Assembly (NCBI GenBank): GCA_044866695.1 | Contig: JBIOUF010000040.1 | Coordinates: forward strand, 1-13,021 | Direction of reading: 5' to 3' | DNA from: JBIOUF01 sp044866695 | Lineage (GTDB): Bacteria; Actinomycetota; Actinomycetes; Propionibacteriales; Nocardioidaceae | Length of the DNA stretch: 13,021 nucleotides | In this document: piece by piece, positions 1-6,061 of the stretch | Position numbering within the stretch: the stretch's first letter is position 1 | Layout: each line of letters begins with the position of its first letter | The notes under the pieces: generated by a model | Told to the model about the DNA's origin: nothing | The model's database searches: none | The model's input: only the letters and a program-made list of their open reading frames with translations | Translations under genes and position numbers: made by a program

Positions 1-1239
1 ATCGACGGCGTCGAGATCTACAAGTACCGTCCCGCGCCGCAGGCGTCGGGGCTCGCGGGGTACGCCCTGGAGTTCGTCTACTGCTGGCTGCGGACGGCAC
101 TGCTGTCGCTGGCCGTCTGGCGGCGCGCGCACTTCGACGTCATCCAGGCGTGCAACCCGCCGGACACCTACTGGCTGCTGGCCCGGCTGTGGGAGCCGCG
201 CGGCGTGCGGTTCGTCTTTGACCAGCACGACCTCAACCCCGAGCTGTTCTTGTCCCGCTTCGGCCGGCCGACCGGCCTGCGCGAGCGCGCCGAGCTGTGG
301 TCGCTGCGCTGGCTGGAGCGCCGCACCTACCGCACGGCCGACCACGTCATCTCGACGAACGAGTCCTACAAGCGCATCGCGATGACGCGTGGCGGGCGCG
401 CGGACGCGGACGTGACGGTCGTCCGCAGCGGCCCGGACACCACCGTCATGCGTCCGGTGTACCCGGCCCGGGAGCCGGGGTCCGGACCCCGCCGGTACAC
501 CCTGGCCTACCTCGGCATCATGGGGCCCCAGGACGGCGTGGACCTGATCCTCGACGTCATGGCCGAGCTGGTCGGGCCGCGCGGACGCGACGACGTACGA
601 GCGGTGCTGATGGGCTTCGGGGACTGCCTCGAGGAGCTGCGCGCCGACTGCACCCGCCGCGGCCTGGACCTCGTGGTGACGTTCACCGGCCGGGCGGACA
701 AGGCGATGATCGCCGAGCACCTGAGCGCGGCCGACATCGGCCTGTGCCCGGACCTCAAGACTCCCCTGAACGACGTGTCCACCATGAACAAGACCATGGA
801 GTACATGGCCTACGCGCTGCCGTCCGTGGCCTTCGACCTGGTCGAGACCAGGGTCTCCGGCGGCGACTCCGTCCTGTACGTGCAGTCGGGGGACGTCCAG
901 GCCTTCGCCGACGAGGTCGAGCGGCTGCTCGACGACGACGAGCTGAGGCTGAAGCTCGCCCTGCTCGCCCGCCAGCGGGTGTCCGCCGAGCTGGACTGGC
1001 GGCCACAGGCCGAGGCGTACGTCGGGGTCTACCACGCGCTCACGGGCTCGACCGCGCCGGTCGCGGGCGCCTCGTCGGCGGTGCCGCATCCCGCCGAGAT
1101 CGCCGGGCGGCTCGTCGACCTCGACGACGAGGCGGAGCTGCGGCGTTTCGTCCTCGACCGGTGCGCCCCGCCAGGACCTGCGGTCACCCGCGGTCGTGAC
1201 CGCGCCACCGCCCCGACCTCGACCACCTCGATCGCGTAG
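1..1239 (+). CDS. Glycosyltransferase family 4, 5'-truncated
   Basis: The reading frame is open from base 1, so the gene starts upstream; 412 residues are visible and the N-terminal part of the first Rossmann domain is missing. The visible part begins IDGVEIYKYRP and runs through DVIQACNPPD and FDQHDLNPELF (around 118-250), typical of WbuB-like GT-B enzymes. The second domain carries YLGIMGPQDGVDLI (around 511-550), and NKTMEYMAYALPSV (786-827) corresponds to the sugar-nucleotide binding region of family GT4. The last ~50 residues are a low-complexity, Pro/Thr/Arg-rich tail outside the fold. It should transfer a sugar from a nucleotide donor to a lipid-linked or growing glycan at the cytoplasmic face of the membrane. 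The ATG at 205 is internal and not the start, because conserved sequence precedes it. The stop codon is shared with the ribosome binding site of the next gene, which suggests co-expression. Donor and acceptor are unknown. Confidence 0.9.
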   Translation: MDGVEIYKYRPAPQASGLAGYALEFVYCWLRTALLSLAVWRRAHFDVIQACNPPDTYWLLARLWEPRGVRFVFDQHDLNPELFLSRFGRPTGLRERAELWSLRWLERRTYRTADHVISTNESYKRIAMTRGGRADADVTVVRSGPDTTVMRPVYPAREPGSGPRRYTLAYLGIMGPQDGVDLILDVMAELVGPRGRDDVRAVLMGFGDCLEELRADCTRRGLDLVVTFTGRADKAMIAEHLSAADIGLCPDLKTPLNDVSTMNKTMEYMAYALPSVAFDLVETRVSGGDSVLYVQSGDVQAFADEVERLLDDDELRLKLALLARQRVSAELDWRPQAEAYVGVYHALTGSTAPVAGASSAVPHPAEIAGRLVDLDDEAELRRFVLDRCAPPGPAVTRGRDRATAPTSTTSIA

Positions 1240-1243
1240 GAGG
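1238..1243 (+). promoter_or_regulatory. Ribosome binding site overlapping upstream stop codon
   Basis: AGGAGG begins inside the TAG stop of the glycosyltransferase and ends 5 nt before the GTG at 1249. It is the strongest Shine-Dalgarno match near that gene. It fixes GTG 1249 as the start and implies translational coupling of the two genes. Confidence 0.8.
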
Positions 1244-1248
1244 CACAC

Positions 1249-2562
1249 GTGCGAATCTCCGTCATCGGATGCGGCTACCTCGGTGCCGTGCACGCCGCGT
1301 GCATGGCAGACCTCGGCCACGACGTCGTCGGGTACGACGTCGACGCCGACAAGGTCGCCGCGCTGGGCAGGGCCGCGGCGCCGTTCTACGAGCCGGGGCT
1401 CGACGACCTGCTGGCCGCCGGCCTGGCCACCGGCCGGCTGCGGTTCACCGCGGACCTGGCGGAGCTGGCCGGCGTCGAGGTCCACTTCGTCTGCGTGGGG
1501 ACGCCACAGAAGCGTGGCGAGCAGGCCGCCGACCTGCGCTTCGTGGACGCGGCCTTCGACCAGCTGGTCCCCCTGCTCACGCCCGGTGCGGTGGCGGTCG
1601 GGAAGTCCACGGTGCCCGTGGGCACGGCGGAGCGCCTCGCGGGGCGGTTGGCCGACGAGGCGCCCGAGGCGACGCTGGTGTGGAACCCCGAGTTCCTGCG
1701 CGAGGGGCACGCCATCGAGGACACCCTGCGCCCGAACCGGCTGGTCTACGGCGTCCCCGACGGGTCTCGGGGCGAGCAGGCCAGGCAGGTCATGGACCGG
1801 GTCTACGCGCCGGTCCTCGAGGCCGGCATGCCGTTGGTGGTCACCGACTACACCACCGCCCAGCTGGTCAAGGTGGCGGCGAACTCCTTCCTGGCCACGA
1901 AGATCTCCTTCATCAACGCCATGGCGGAGCTCTGCGAGGCGGCGGGCGGCGACGTCGCCCAGCTGGCCGAGGCGATCGGCCACGACCCCCGGATCGGGCC
2001 CTCGTTCCTGAAGTCCGGGCTCGGCTTCGGTGGCGGCTGCCTGCCCAAGGACATCCGCGCGTTCATGGCTCGCGCCGGCGAGCTCGGCGTGGACCAGGCG
2101 CTGACCTTCCTGCGCGAGGTCGACTCGATCAACATGCGCCGCCGCGTGCGCATGGTGGACCTGGCCCGCGAGGTGTGCGGCGGCTCCATCGTCGGGGTCC
2201 GGATCGGCGTCCTCGGAGCCGCGTTCAAGCCCAACAGCGACGACGTCCGGGACTCGCCCGCCCTCAGCGTGGCGGCGCAGATGTCGTTGCAGGGTGCCGA
2301 CGTCGTGGTGACCGACCCGCGCGCGATCGACAACGCCCAGGCCAAGTGGCCGGACCTGAAGTTCGTGGACACGGTCGAGGAGGCCGTCGGCGACGCCGAG
2401 CTGGTCCTGGTCCTCACCGAGTGGGACGAGTACGTCGCCCTCGACCCGGCCGCCGTGCGCGAGCTGGTCCGGCTGCCCAGGGTCCTGGACGGCCGCGGCT
2501 GCCTCGACCCCGCGAGGTGGCGTGCCGCCGGCTGGACCTACAAGGCCCTCGGCCGCCGCTGA
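1249..2562 (+). CDS. UDP-glucose/GDP-mannose 6-dehydrogenase family protein
   Basis: A 437-residue NAD-dependent dehydrogenase, the usual length for the bacterial family. It performs a two-fold oxidation of a nucleotide sugar at C6 to a uronic acid, probably UDP-glucose to UDP-glucuronate. The N-terminal NAD-binding motif is GCGYLG (residues 7-12). Active-site segments are WNPEFLREG (145-153, with Glu148), KVAANSFLATK (Lys208, Asn212) and GFGGGCLPKD with the catalytic Cys264. The C-terminal nucleotide-binding domain includes GAAFKPNSDDVRDSP. The GTG start is chosen because of the AGGAGG 5 nt upstream and because translation from it begins exactly at the Rossmann strand MRISVIG. The uronic acid product would supply the polymer made by neighbouring glycosyltransferases. 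GDP-mannose or UDP-N-acetylhexosamine dehydrogenase activity cannot be excluded from motifs alone. Confidence 0.94.
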   Translation: MRISVIGCGYLGAVHAACMADLGHDVVGYDVDADKVAALGRAAAPFYEPGLDDLLAAGLATGRLRFTADLAELAGVEVHFVCVGTPQKRGEQAADLRFVDAAFDQLVPLLTPGAVAVGKSTVPVGTAERLAGRLADEAPEATLVWNPEFLREGHAIEDTLRPNRLVYGVPDGSRGEQARQVMDRVYAPVLEAGMPLVVTDYTTAQLVKVAANSFLATKISFINAMAELCEAAGGDVAQLAEAIGHDPRIGPSFLKSGLGFGGGCLPKDIRAFMARAGELGVDQALTFLREVDSINMRRRVRMVDLAREVCGGSIVGVRIGVLGAAFKPNSDDVRDSPALSVAAQMSLQGADVVVTDPRAIDNAQAKWPDLKFVDTVEEAVGDAELVLVLTEWDEYVALDPAAVRELVRLPRVLDGRGCLDPARWRAAGWTYKALGRR

Positions 2563-2608
2563 CCCCCGCCCATGGTGGCCGCGGAGCGAGCCTGCGCTGC
2601 GCCCACGC

Positions 2609-2766
2609 TGGTTTCGAGACGCCTCCGCTAACGCTCCGGCTCCTCAACCAGCGGTGGTGGTGGTTGAGGAGCGAGCCTGCGAGCGTCTCGGTGGTTGAGG
2701 AGGGCGAGCTTGCGAGCCCGTCTCGGTGGTTGAGGAGGGCGAGCTTGCGAGCCCGTCTCGAAACCA
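2609..2766. repeat. Cluster of dispersed-type repeats, one inverted and three direct copies
   Basis: One copy reads inward from TGGTTTCGAGACGC (2609-2622) to GCTCCTCAACCA (2639-2650). Three copies follow in the opposite orientation, each starting TGGTTGAGGAG: 2661-2690, 2692-2725 and 2727-2760, the last running into AAACCA at 2766. The last two are part of an exact 35-bp tandem duplication (2691-2725 and 2726-2760). Each of these contains the direct repeat GCGAGC-TT-GCGAGC. The organisation is that of a REP-like intergenic element. I recall this family as abundant in Nocardioides and relatives, but copy number in this genome cannot be judged from here. Confidence 0.8.
2615..2690. terminator. 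Possible bidirectional terminator stem-loop
   Basis: GCTCCTCAACCA (2639-2650) and TGGTTGAGGAGC (2661-2672) form a perfect 12-bp stem with a 10-nt loop. An outer arm, CGAGACGC (2615-2622) with GCGTCTCG (2683-2690), adds 8 bp after an imperfectly paired section. It lies between two convergent genes, where a terminator is expected, and has no U-tract, as is common in high-GC actinobacteria. The hairpin is seen directly; the terminator role is inferred. Confidence 0.45.
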
Positions 2767-2892
2767 CCGGCACCCGGGGCTGGGTCTGCGCCACGGTGCC
2801 GCCGACCGCACCTCGCCTCGCCGCTGACGCAGCGCAGCGCGACTGCTCTTGCAGCACATGAGGGTTGGCGCGCGCTCTCTCGGGCGTGAGGG

Positions 2893-3153
2893 TCAGCGAC
2901 CGTAGTGGTACCGACAAGCCGCGATTCGGACCTCGTCGTCGGTCACCTTGTACACCAGCCGGTGCTCATCGGTGATACGGCGGGACCAGTAGCCTGCGAA
3001 GTCGTGCTTCAGCGCCTCAGGCTTGCCGATGCCTTCGTTGCCGTTGCGCATGACGTCCTGGATCAGCAGGTTGACCCGCTCGAGGACCTGGCGATCCTGC
3101 GCCTGCCACCACAGGTAGTCCTCCCAGGCGTTGACGTCCCAGACCAGCCGCAT
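2893..3153 (-). CDS. yoeB: YoeB-family (Txe/YoeB) mRNA interferase toxin
   Basis: An 86-residue protein matching the YoeB family over its whole length; E. coli YoeB has 84 residues. Members have an RNase fold and cleave mRNA in the ribosomal A site, which arrests translation. The diagnostic block is GKPEALKH followed by GYWSRRITDEHRLVY, ending in ACRYHY. By alignment from memory to E. coli YoeB, the catalytic Glu46, Arg65 and His83 and the penultimate-region Tyr84 are all present at the same numbers, so the toxin looks intact and active. The ATG lies 2 nt after the antitoxin stop (TGA-GC-ATG). No Shine-Dalgarno is visible because the preceding bases are a GTCGGC hexamer repeat, so translation probably depends on coupling to the antitoxin. 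The function in this locus is most likely independent of polysaccharide synthesis. Confidence 0.95.
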   Translation of the reverse strand: MRLVWDVNAWEDYLWWQAQDRQVLERVNLLIQDVMRNGNEGIGKPEALKHDFAGYWSRRITDEHRLVYKVTDDEVRIAACRYHYGR

Positions 3154-3155
3154 GC

Positions 3156-3431
3156 TCAGTCGGCGTCGGCGTCGGCGTCGGCGTCGAGGAGATCATGGGA
3201 GGCGCCGGACCCGCTCTCGAGACGCTCCATCGCGTCCAGGAGGCGGCGCGCATTCGCGGGCGAGCGCATCAGGTACGCCGTCTCACGAAGGGACTCGAAG
3301 TCTGCGAGCGACACGATCACCACCGGCTCGTGTCCGACCCGCGTGATGACGACTTCCTCACGGTCATCGATGACGCTGTCGAGCACCTCGGCGTAGCGGG
3401 CCCTCGACTCGGTGTAGCTCATGGTCTTCAT
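3156..3431 (-). CDS. yefM: YefM-family (Phd/YefM) antitoxin with Asp-Ala tail
   Basis: A 91-residue antitoxin partner of the adjacent toxin. The N-terminal part (MKTMSYTESRARYAEVLDSV) is the dimerising DNA-binding Phd/YefM fold. ETAYLMRSPANARRLLDAM (around 51-69) and the segment to about residue 82 form the toxin-wrapping region and closely resemble E. coli YefM. The conserved protein ends at HDLL; here a tail of nine residues, DADADADAD, follows, encoded by 4.5 copies of a hexanucleotide repeat. Start ATG 3431 is supported by AGGAGG (complement of 3441-3446) 9 nt upstream. A second in-frame ATG three codons later is less well placed. The protein should neutralise the toxin by direct binding and, alone or as a complex, repress its own promoter at the operator just upstream. 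The pair is a complete type II toxin-antitoxin module. Confidence 0.94.
   Translation of the reverse strand: MKTMSYTESRARYAEVLDSVIDDREEVVITRVGHEPVVIVSLADFESLRETAYLMRSPANARRLLDAMERLESGSGASHDLLDADADADAD
3159..3185. repeat. GTCGGC hexanucleotide microsatellite (4.5 units)
   Basis: Four perfect GTCGGC units plus GTC. On the minus strand they encode the Asp-Ala tail of the antitoxin and lie 6-32 nt upstream of the toxin start, occupying the place of its ribosome binding site. Gain or loss of whole units would keep the frame and change tail length by two residues. Confidence 0.9.
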
Positions 3432-3443
3432 CGCTTCGCTCCT

Positions 3444-3465
3444 CCTGTACAGAGAAGCGTACAGG
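3444..3465 (-). promoter_or_regulatory. YefM-YoeB operator and overlapping -10 candidate
   Basis: CCTGTAC (3444-3450) and GTACAGG (3459-3465) form a perfect 7-bp inverted repeat around an 8-nt spacer. It contains TGTACA (3446-3451) and CGTACA (3458-3463), whose centres are 12 bp apart. The E. coli yefM-yoeB operator is known to use TGTACA cores in adjacent palindromes, and this spacing matches what I recall for it. On the minus strand TACGCT (complement of 3456-3461) fits a TANNNT -10 element inside the operator, so bound repressor would block RNA polymerase. No convincing -35 is seen. Confidence 0.75.
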
Positions 3466-3494
3466 GCAGCGGTAGCCAGAACCCCGGTCCCGGC

Positions 3495-4157
3495 TCAGCG
3501 CAGGCTCTTGACCAGCGTCCGCACGTCGGCTTTGGCACGGGAGGGCGCGCTCGGACGGGCGAGCACCTCGGTTCGCAGCGACTCGACGGTGTCCTCGGCG
3601 CGCAGGCTGAACCGCGGTTGCAGCCAGGCGCCGGGTCTCGCCCAGCCGCGGTCGCTGGAGAACACGGTCCGGTAGCCGGTGCGGCGCAGGGCCCCCAGCA
3701 CGGTGCGGTCGTAGCGGCCGAGCGGGAGGGCGGCCTGCTCCACCGGCGTCCCAGCCGCCTCCTCGAGGCGCTGCTTGGCGGCCACCAGCTCGCGATGCCG
3801 GTCGTCGTCGGACAGTCCGCGCCACGGCCGGTGCGCCCAGCCGTGCGAGCCGACGATCATGCCGGCCGCGGACAGAGCGCGCAGGTGGTCCGGCCCCAGG
3901 CTGCCGGCGTCGTGCAGCCGCCCGGCGAGCACGAAGAACGTCGCGGTGAGCCCGCGGTCCGCGAGCGCGGGGAGCCCGATCTCGGCGTCGGACAGGTTGC
4001 CGTCGTCGAAGCTCAGCCGCACGTCGTCGCGGCCGGCGACCTCGTCGAGGACCCGGTGGAAGGAGTCCTCGGTGACCCAGTACCGGGCCTCGCCGTCCTC
4101 CAGGACGCGGCGAGGGGTGCCGATGCCGTGGAAGCAGAGGTTGACCACCCGGCTCAC
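3495..4157 (-). CDS. Polysaccharide deacetylase (NodB homology, CE4-like)
   Basis: A 220-residue protein with the CE4/NodB motif order: CFHGIG (residues 8-13), the metal/catalytic LSFDDG (48-53, with Asp51-Asp52), SHGWAH with metal ligands His105 and His109, and PLGRYDRTVL, the third motif normally seen as PxGxY. Such enzymes remove N- or O-acyl groups from sugar polymers using a divalent metal. There is no signal peptide or membrane segment, so it may act in the cytoplasm on a lipid-linked or nucleotide-linked intermediate, not on secreted polymer. At 220 residues it is near the minimal domain. Start GTG 4157 overlaps the upstream glycosyltransferase stop by 4 nt (GTGA), implying translational coupling, and the fold begins almost at once. 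The same frame stays open far upstream, but that part is antisense-frame noise inside the glycosyltransferase gene. Substrate unknown. Confidence 0.88.
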   Translation of the reverse strand: MSRVVNLCFHGIGTPRRVLEDGEARYWVTEDSFHRVLDEVAGRDDVRLSFDDGNLSDAEIGLPALADRGLTATFFVLAGRLHDAGSLGPDHLRALSAAGMIVGSHGWAHRPWRGLSDDDRHRELVAAKQRLEEAAGTPVEQAALPLGRYDRTVLGALRRTGYRTVFSSDRGWARPGAWLQPRFSLRAEDTVESLRTEVLARPSAPSRAKADVRTLVKSLR

Positions 4158-5050
4158 GGGTTGCCGCCCTCCCGTGCCGGCAGGGCGCGGGTGGAGGCGT
4201 CGCGCTCCCACCCGCGACGTCCTCGGGTGCGCCGGGCCTGGATCGCCGCGAGCACCGTGATCGCGGCGTAGACCGCGCCCGCCGGCGCGAGCCAGGGCCG
4301 GCGAAGCACCACGTCGCGCAGCCAGGACCACCGGTCCGCCCGTCGTAGGTGGGGACCGAGCCGTCCGTCCGACGCGGCGGCCCGCAGCGCGGCGTTGCCG
4401 CGGCGTACCCGGACCAGACGGTTGACCAGGTCGCGAGTCCGCAGCGGCGCCTCGACGGTCGTGCTCACCGTGTCCACCAGCGCCCGCTCCTCTGCGCTGA
4501 ACAGGCTGTCCAGGAAGAGGTCGTCGGCGACCAGGTCGGGGAACGTGTCGAACCGACGACGGGCCGGCTCGGACAGCGCGATCATGCCGCGCCCGAAGAG
4601 GCCGTCCCGGAAGACCGGCAACCGGTTGTGCACCGCGAAGTAGCACCGCACCGGCCACGGTCGCCCGGCGGTCTCGACGTGACGCCGGGGGAACGCCACG
4701 ATCGCGGCGGGGTCGTCGGACAGCCGGTCTCGCAGCGCCCGCGCCACGTCCGTGCCCACGGTGATGTCGGCGTCGAGGTAGATGCGGGGGAACCCCTGGG
4801 CATGGCCCTCCCCGAGGTTGAGGGCATAGGCCTTGCCGGCGACGGGCGTCTCGACGACCCGCACCCCCGGCCGGCGCCGCGCCTGTGCGGCGGTGTCGTC
4901 GGTGCATCCGTTCGGCACGACGGTGACGTCCAGCTCGCCGGGGTGGGCGTCGGCGAGAAGGGAGTCCAGGCACGCGCCGATCACGGCCGCCTCGTCGTGC
5001 GCGGCGATCACCACGCTCATCGTGTTCATCGTGCGTCCCGTGCTCGTCAT
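4154..5050 (-). CDS. Glycosyltransferase family 2 with C-terminal membrane segment
   Basis: A 298-residue GT-A type enzyme. It has the nucleotide-binding opening MSVVIAAHDEAAVIGACLDS (11-30), VVPNGCTDDTA (44-54), the metal-binding DxD as LDAD (Asp93-Ala-Asp95) and an acidic pair in VADD (Asp176-Asp177) where the catalytic base is expected. Residues about 252-271 (PWLAPAGAVYAAITVLAAIQ) form one probable membrane helix followed by a positively charged tail, which would anchor the enzyme on the cytoplasmic side. Start ATG 5050 has a GGGGCGGG stretch upstream; in-frame ATGs at 5029 and 5020 are alternatives and the protein core only begins after the last. It is translationally coupled to the deacetylase, so the two probably act in sequence: sugar addition, then deacylation. 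Donor sugar not predictable. Confidence 0.9.
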   Translation of the reverse strand: MTSTGRTMNTMSVVIAAHDEAAVIGACLDSLLADAHPGELDVTVVPNGCTDDTAAQARRRPGVRVVETPVAGKAYALNLGEGHAQGFPRIYLDADITVGTDVARALRDRLSDDPAAIVAFPRRHVETAGRPWPVRCYFAVHNRLPVFRDGLFGRGMIALSEPARRRFDTFPDLVADDLFLDSLFSAEERALVDTVSTTVEAPLRTRDLVNRLVRVRRGNAALRAAASDGRLGPHLRRADRWSWLRDVVLRRPWLAPAGAVYAAITVLAAIQARRTRGRRGWERDASTRALPAREGGNP

Positions 5051-5116
5051 GCGTTCGCCCGCCCCTTCGTCCCGGCGAGGACACGATAGTGCCGCGCGTG
5101 CGGGCGTGAGGGCGGT

Positions 5117-5171
5117 TTGAAGTGTCCGATTCGCCTGAAGTGACCGGCCGCCCCGGCGTACCTTGTCTGCC
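5117..5171 (+). promoter_or_regulatory. Putative promoter of the GNAT-ligase operon with 18-bp spaced direct repeat
   Basis: TGAAGTGTCC (5118-5127) and TGAAGTGACC (5136-5145) are near-identical 10-mers 18 bp apart. CTGAAG (5135-5140) and TACCTT (5159-5164), separated by 18 bp, could be -35 and -10 elements, placing the transcription start at about 5171-5172, on the ATG itself. This agrees with the absence of any Shine-Dalgarno there and suggests a leaderless transcript. The repeat could instead bind a regulator. All of this is inference from spacing and hexamer resemblance. Confidence 0.35.
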
Positions 5172-6041
5172 ATGCCGAACCACCCCACCGTGCGAGTGGA
5201 GCCCATCGAGGCGGACCAGCTCGCGGAGGTCGGGCGCTTCCTGCACCAGCACCTCAACGGCCGGGTGTCCGCCGAACGGTGGGCCGTGATGGCGGTTCCG
5301 CCCTGGAAGGTCGACGCCCCCAACCACGGCTTCCTGCTGCGCCGGGACGAGGAGGTCGTCGGCGCCTACCTCGCGATCTACTCCGAGCGCGAGGTCCGCG
5401 GTGAGGTCGAGCGGTTCTGCAACCTCGCGGCGTGGTGCGTGCGCGAGGACCATCGTGCCGACGGCGTACGGCTGCTCCGGGCCCTGCTACGACAGAAGGG
5501 GTACCACCTCACCGACCTGTCGCCGAGCGGCAACGTGGTCGCGATCAACGAGCGGCTCGGGTTCACCCGGCTCGACACCACCACGGCGCTGGTGCCCAAC
5601 GCCCGGTGGTCGCCGGCGTCGACCCGGGCCCGGATCGTCAGCGACCCGAGCGAGATGGAGTCGGTGCTGGCCGGTCGGGACCTGGAGATCTTCCAGGACC
5701 ACCGTCATGCGGTCGCGGCGCGCCAGCTCCTCGTCGTCGCGGGCGACGCGGTCTGCCACGTGGTGGTGCGGAAGGACCGCCGGAAGCGGCTACCGCTGTT
5801 CGCGACGGTGCTGCACGTGAGCGATCCCGCCGTCTTCCGCGCGCACGACGCGCAGGTCTTCCGCCACCTGCTGGTGCGCCACGGGGCCGCGGCGACCCTC
5901 GCCGAGAGGCGTGTCCTGGGCTACATTCCCCGGTTTTCCCACCTGCTGGCGTCTCCACGCCCGAAGATGTACCGGAGCGCGACGCTCGGGCCCGGCGACA
6001 TCGACTACCTCTACAGCGAGCTGACGTGCGTGGCCTGGTGA
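5172..6041 (+). CDS. GNAT-family N-acyltransferase, first gene of ligase-decarboxylase-carrier operon
   Basis: A 289-residue protein. The first ~145 residues look like a GNAT fold: NLAAWCVREDHRADGVRLL (84-102) fits the acyl-CoA or acyl-pantetheine binding motif A region, and NVVAINERLGF (121-131) fits the usual late motif N..A...xGF. The C-terminal half (~146-289) is unfamiliar and may be a second, diverged acyltransferase-like domain or an acceptor-binding domain. GNAT proteins move an acyl group from a phosphopantetheine thioester to an amine or hydroxyl; a carrier protein can replace CoA as donor. Start ATG 5172 is preferred over an in-frame TTG at 5163, although neither has a ribosome binding site and a leaderless message is plausible. 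Its stop overlaps a possible GTG start of the ligase by 4 nt, so it belongs to that operon. The proposed transferase role is an inference from context; the GNAT call itself is moderately secure. Confidence 0.75.
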   Translation: MPNHPTVRVEPIEADQLAEVGRFLHQHLNGRVSAERWAVMAVPPWKVDAPNHGFLLRRDEEVVGAYLAIYSEREVRGEVERFCNLAAWCVREDHRADGVRLLRALLRQKGYHLTDLSPSGNVVAINERLGFTRLDTTTALVPNARWSPASTRARIVSDPSEMESVLAGRDLEIFQDHRHAVAARQLLVVAGDAVCHVVVRKDRRKRLPLFATVLHVSDPAVFRAHDAQVFRHLLVRHGAAATLAERRVLGYIPRFSHLLASPRPKMYRSATLGPGDIDYLYSELTCVAW

Positions 6042-6061
6042 CCGGACGGGAGCTGCAAGGC

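Larger units (their letters stand above)
2563..2892. other. Non-coding convergent intergenic region with repeat cluster
   Basis: This 330-nt gap separates the convergent ends of the sugar dehydrogenase and the toxin gene. I see no credible coding frame. About half of it (2609-2766) is the repeat cluster described separately, and 2583-2596 (GGAGCGAGCCTGCG) repeats 14 bp found again at 2668-2681, so fragments of the same element extend leftwards. The remainder, 2767-2892, has no structure I recognise. Confidence 0.75.

Noticed and set aside
2661..2766. CRISPR array suggested by regularly spaced repeats
   Set aside because: The copies are adjacent, with no unique spacers between the two 35-bp units, and one copy is inverted; there are no cas genes.
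4158..5453. N-terminal extension of the deacetylase frame to about 650 residues
   Set aside because: The extension translates to low-complexity Arg/Gly/His-rich sequence in an alternative frame of the glycosyltransferase gene; the GTG at 4157 with a 4-nt overlap is the natural start.
5432..6061. Upstream extension of the ligase frame through the GNAT gene
   Set aside because: It is an out-of-frame reading of the GNAT gene with no ANL similarity; the ligase fold begins at about 6062.
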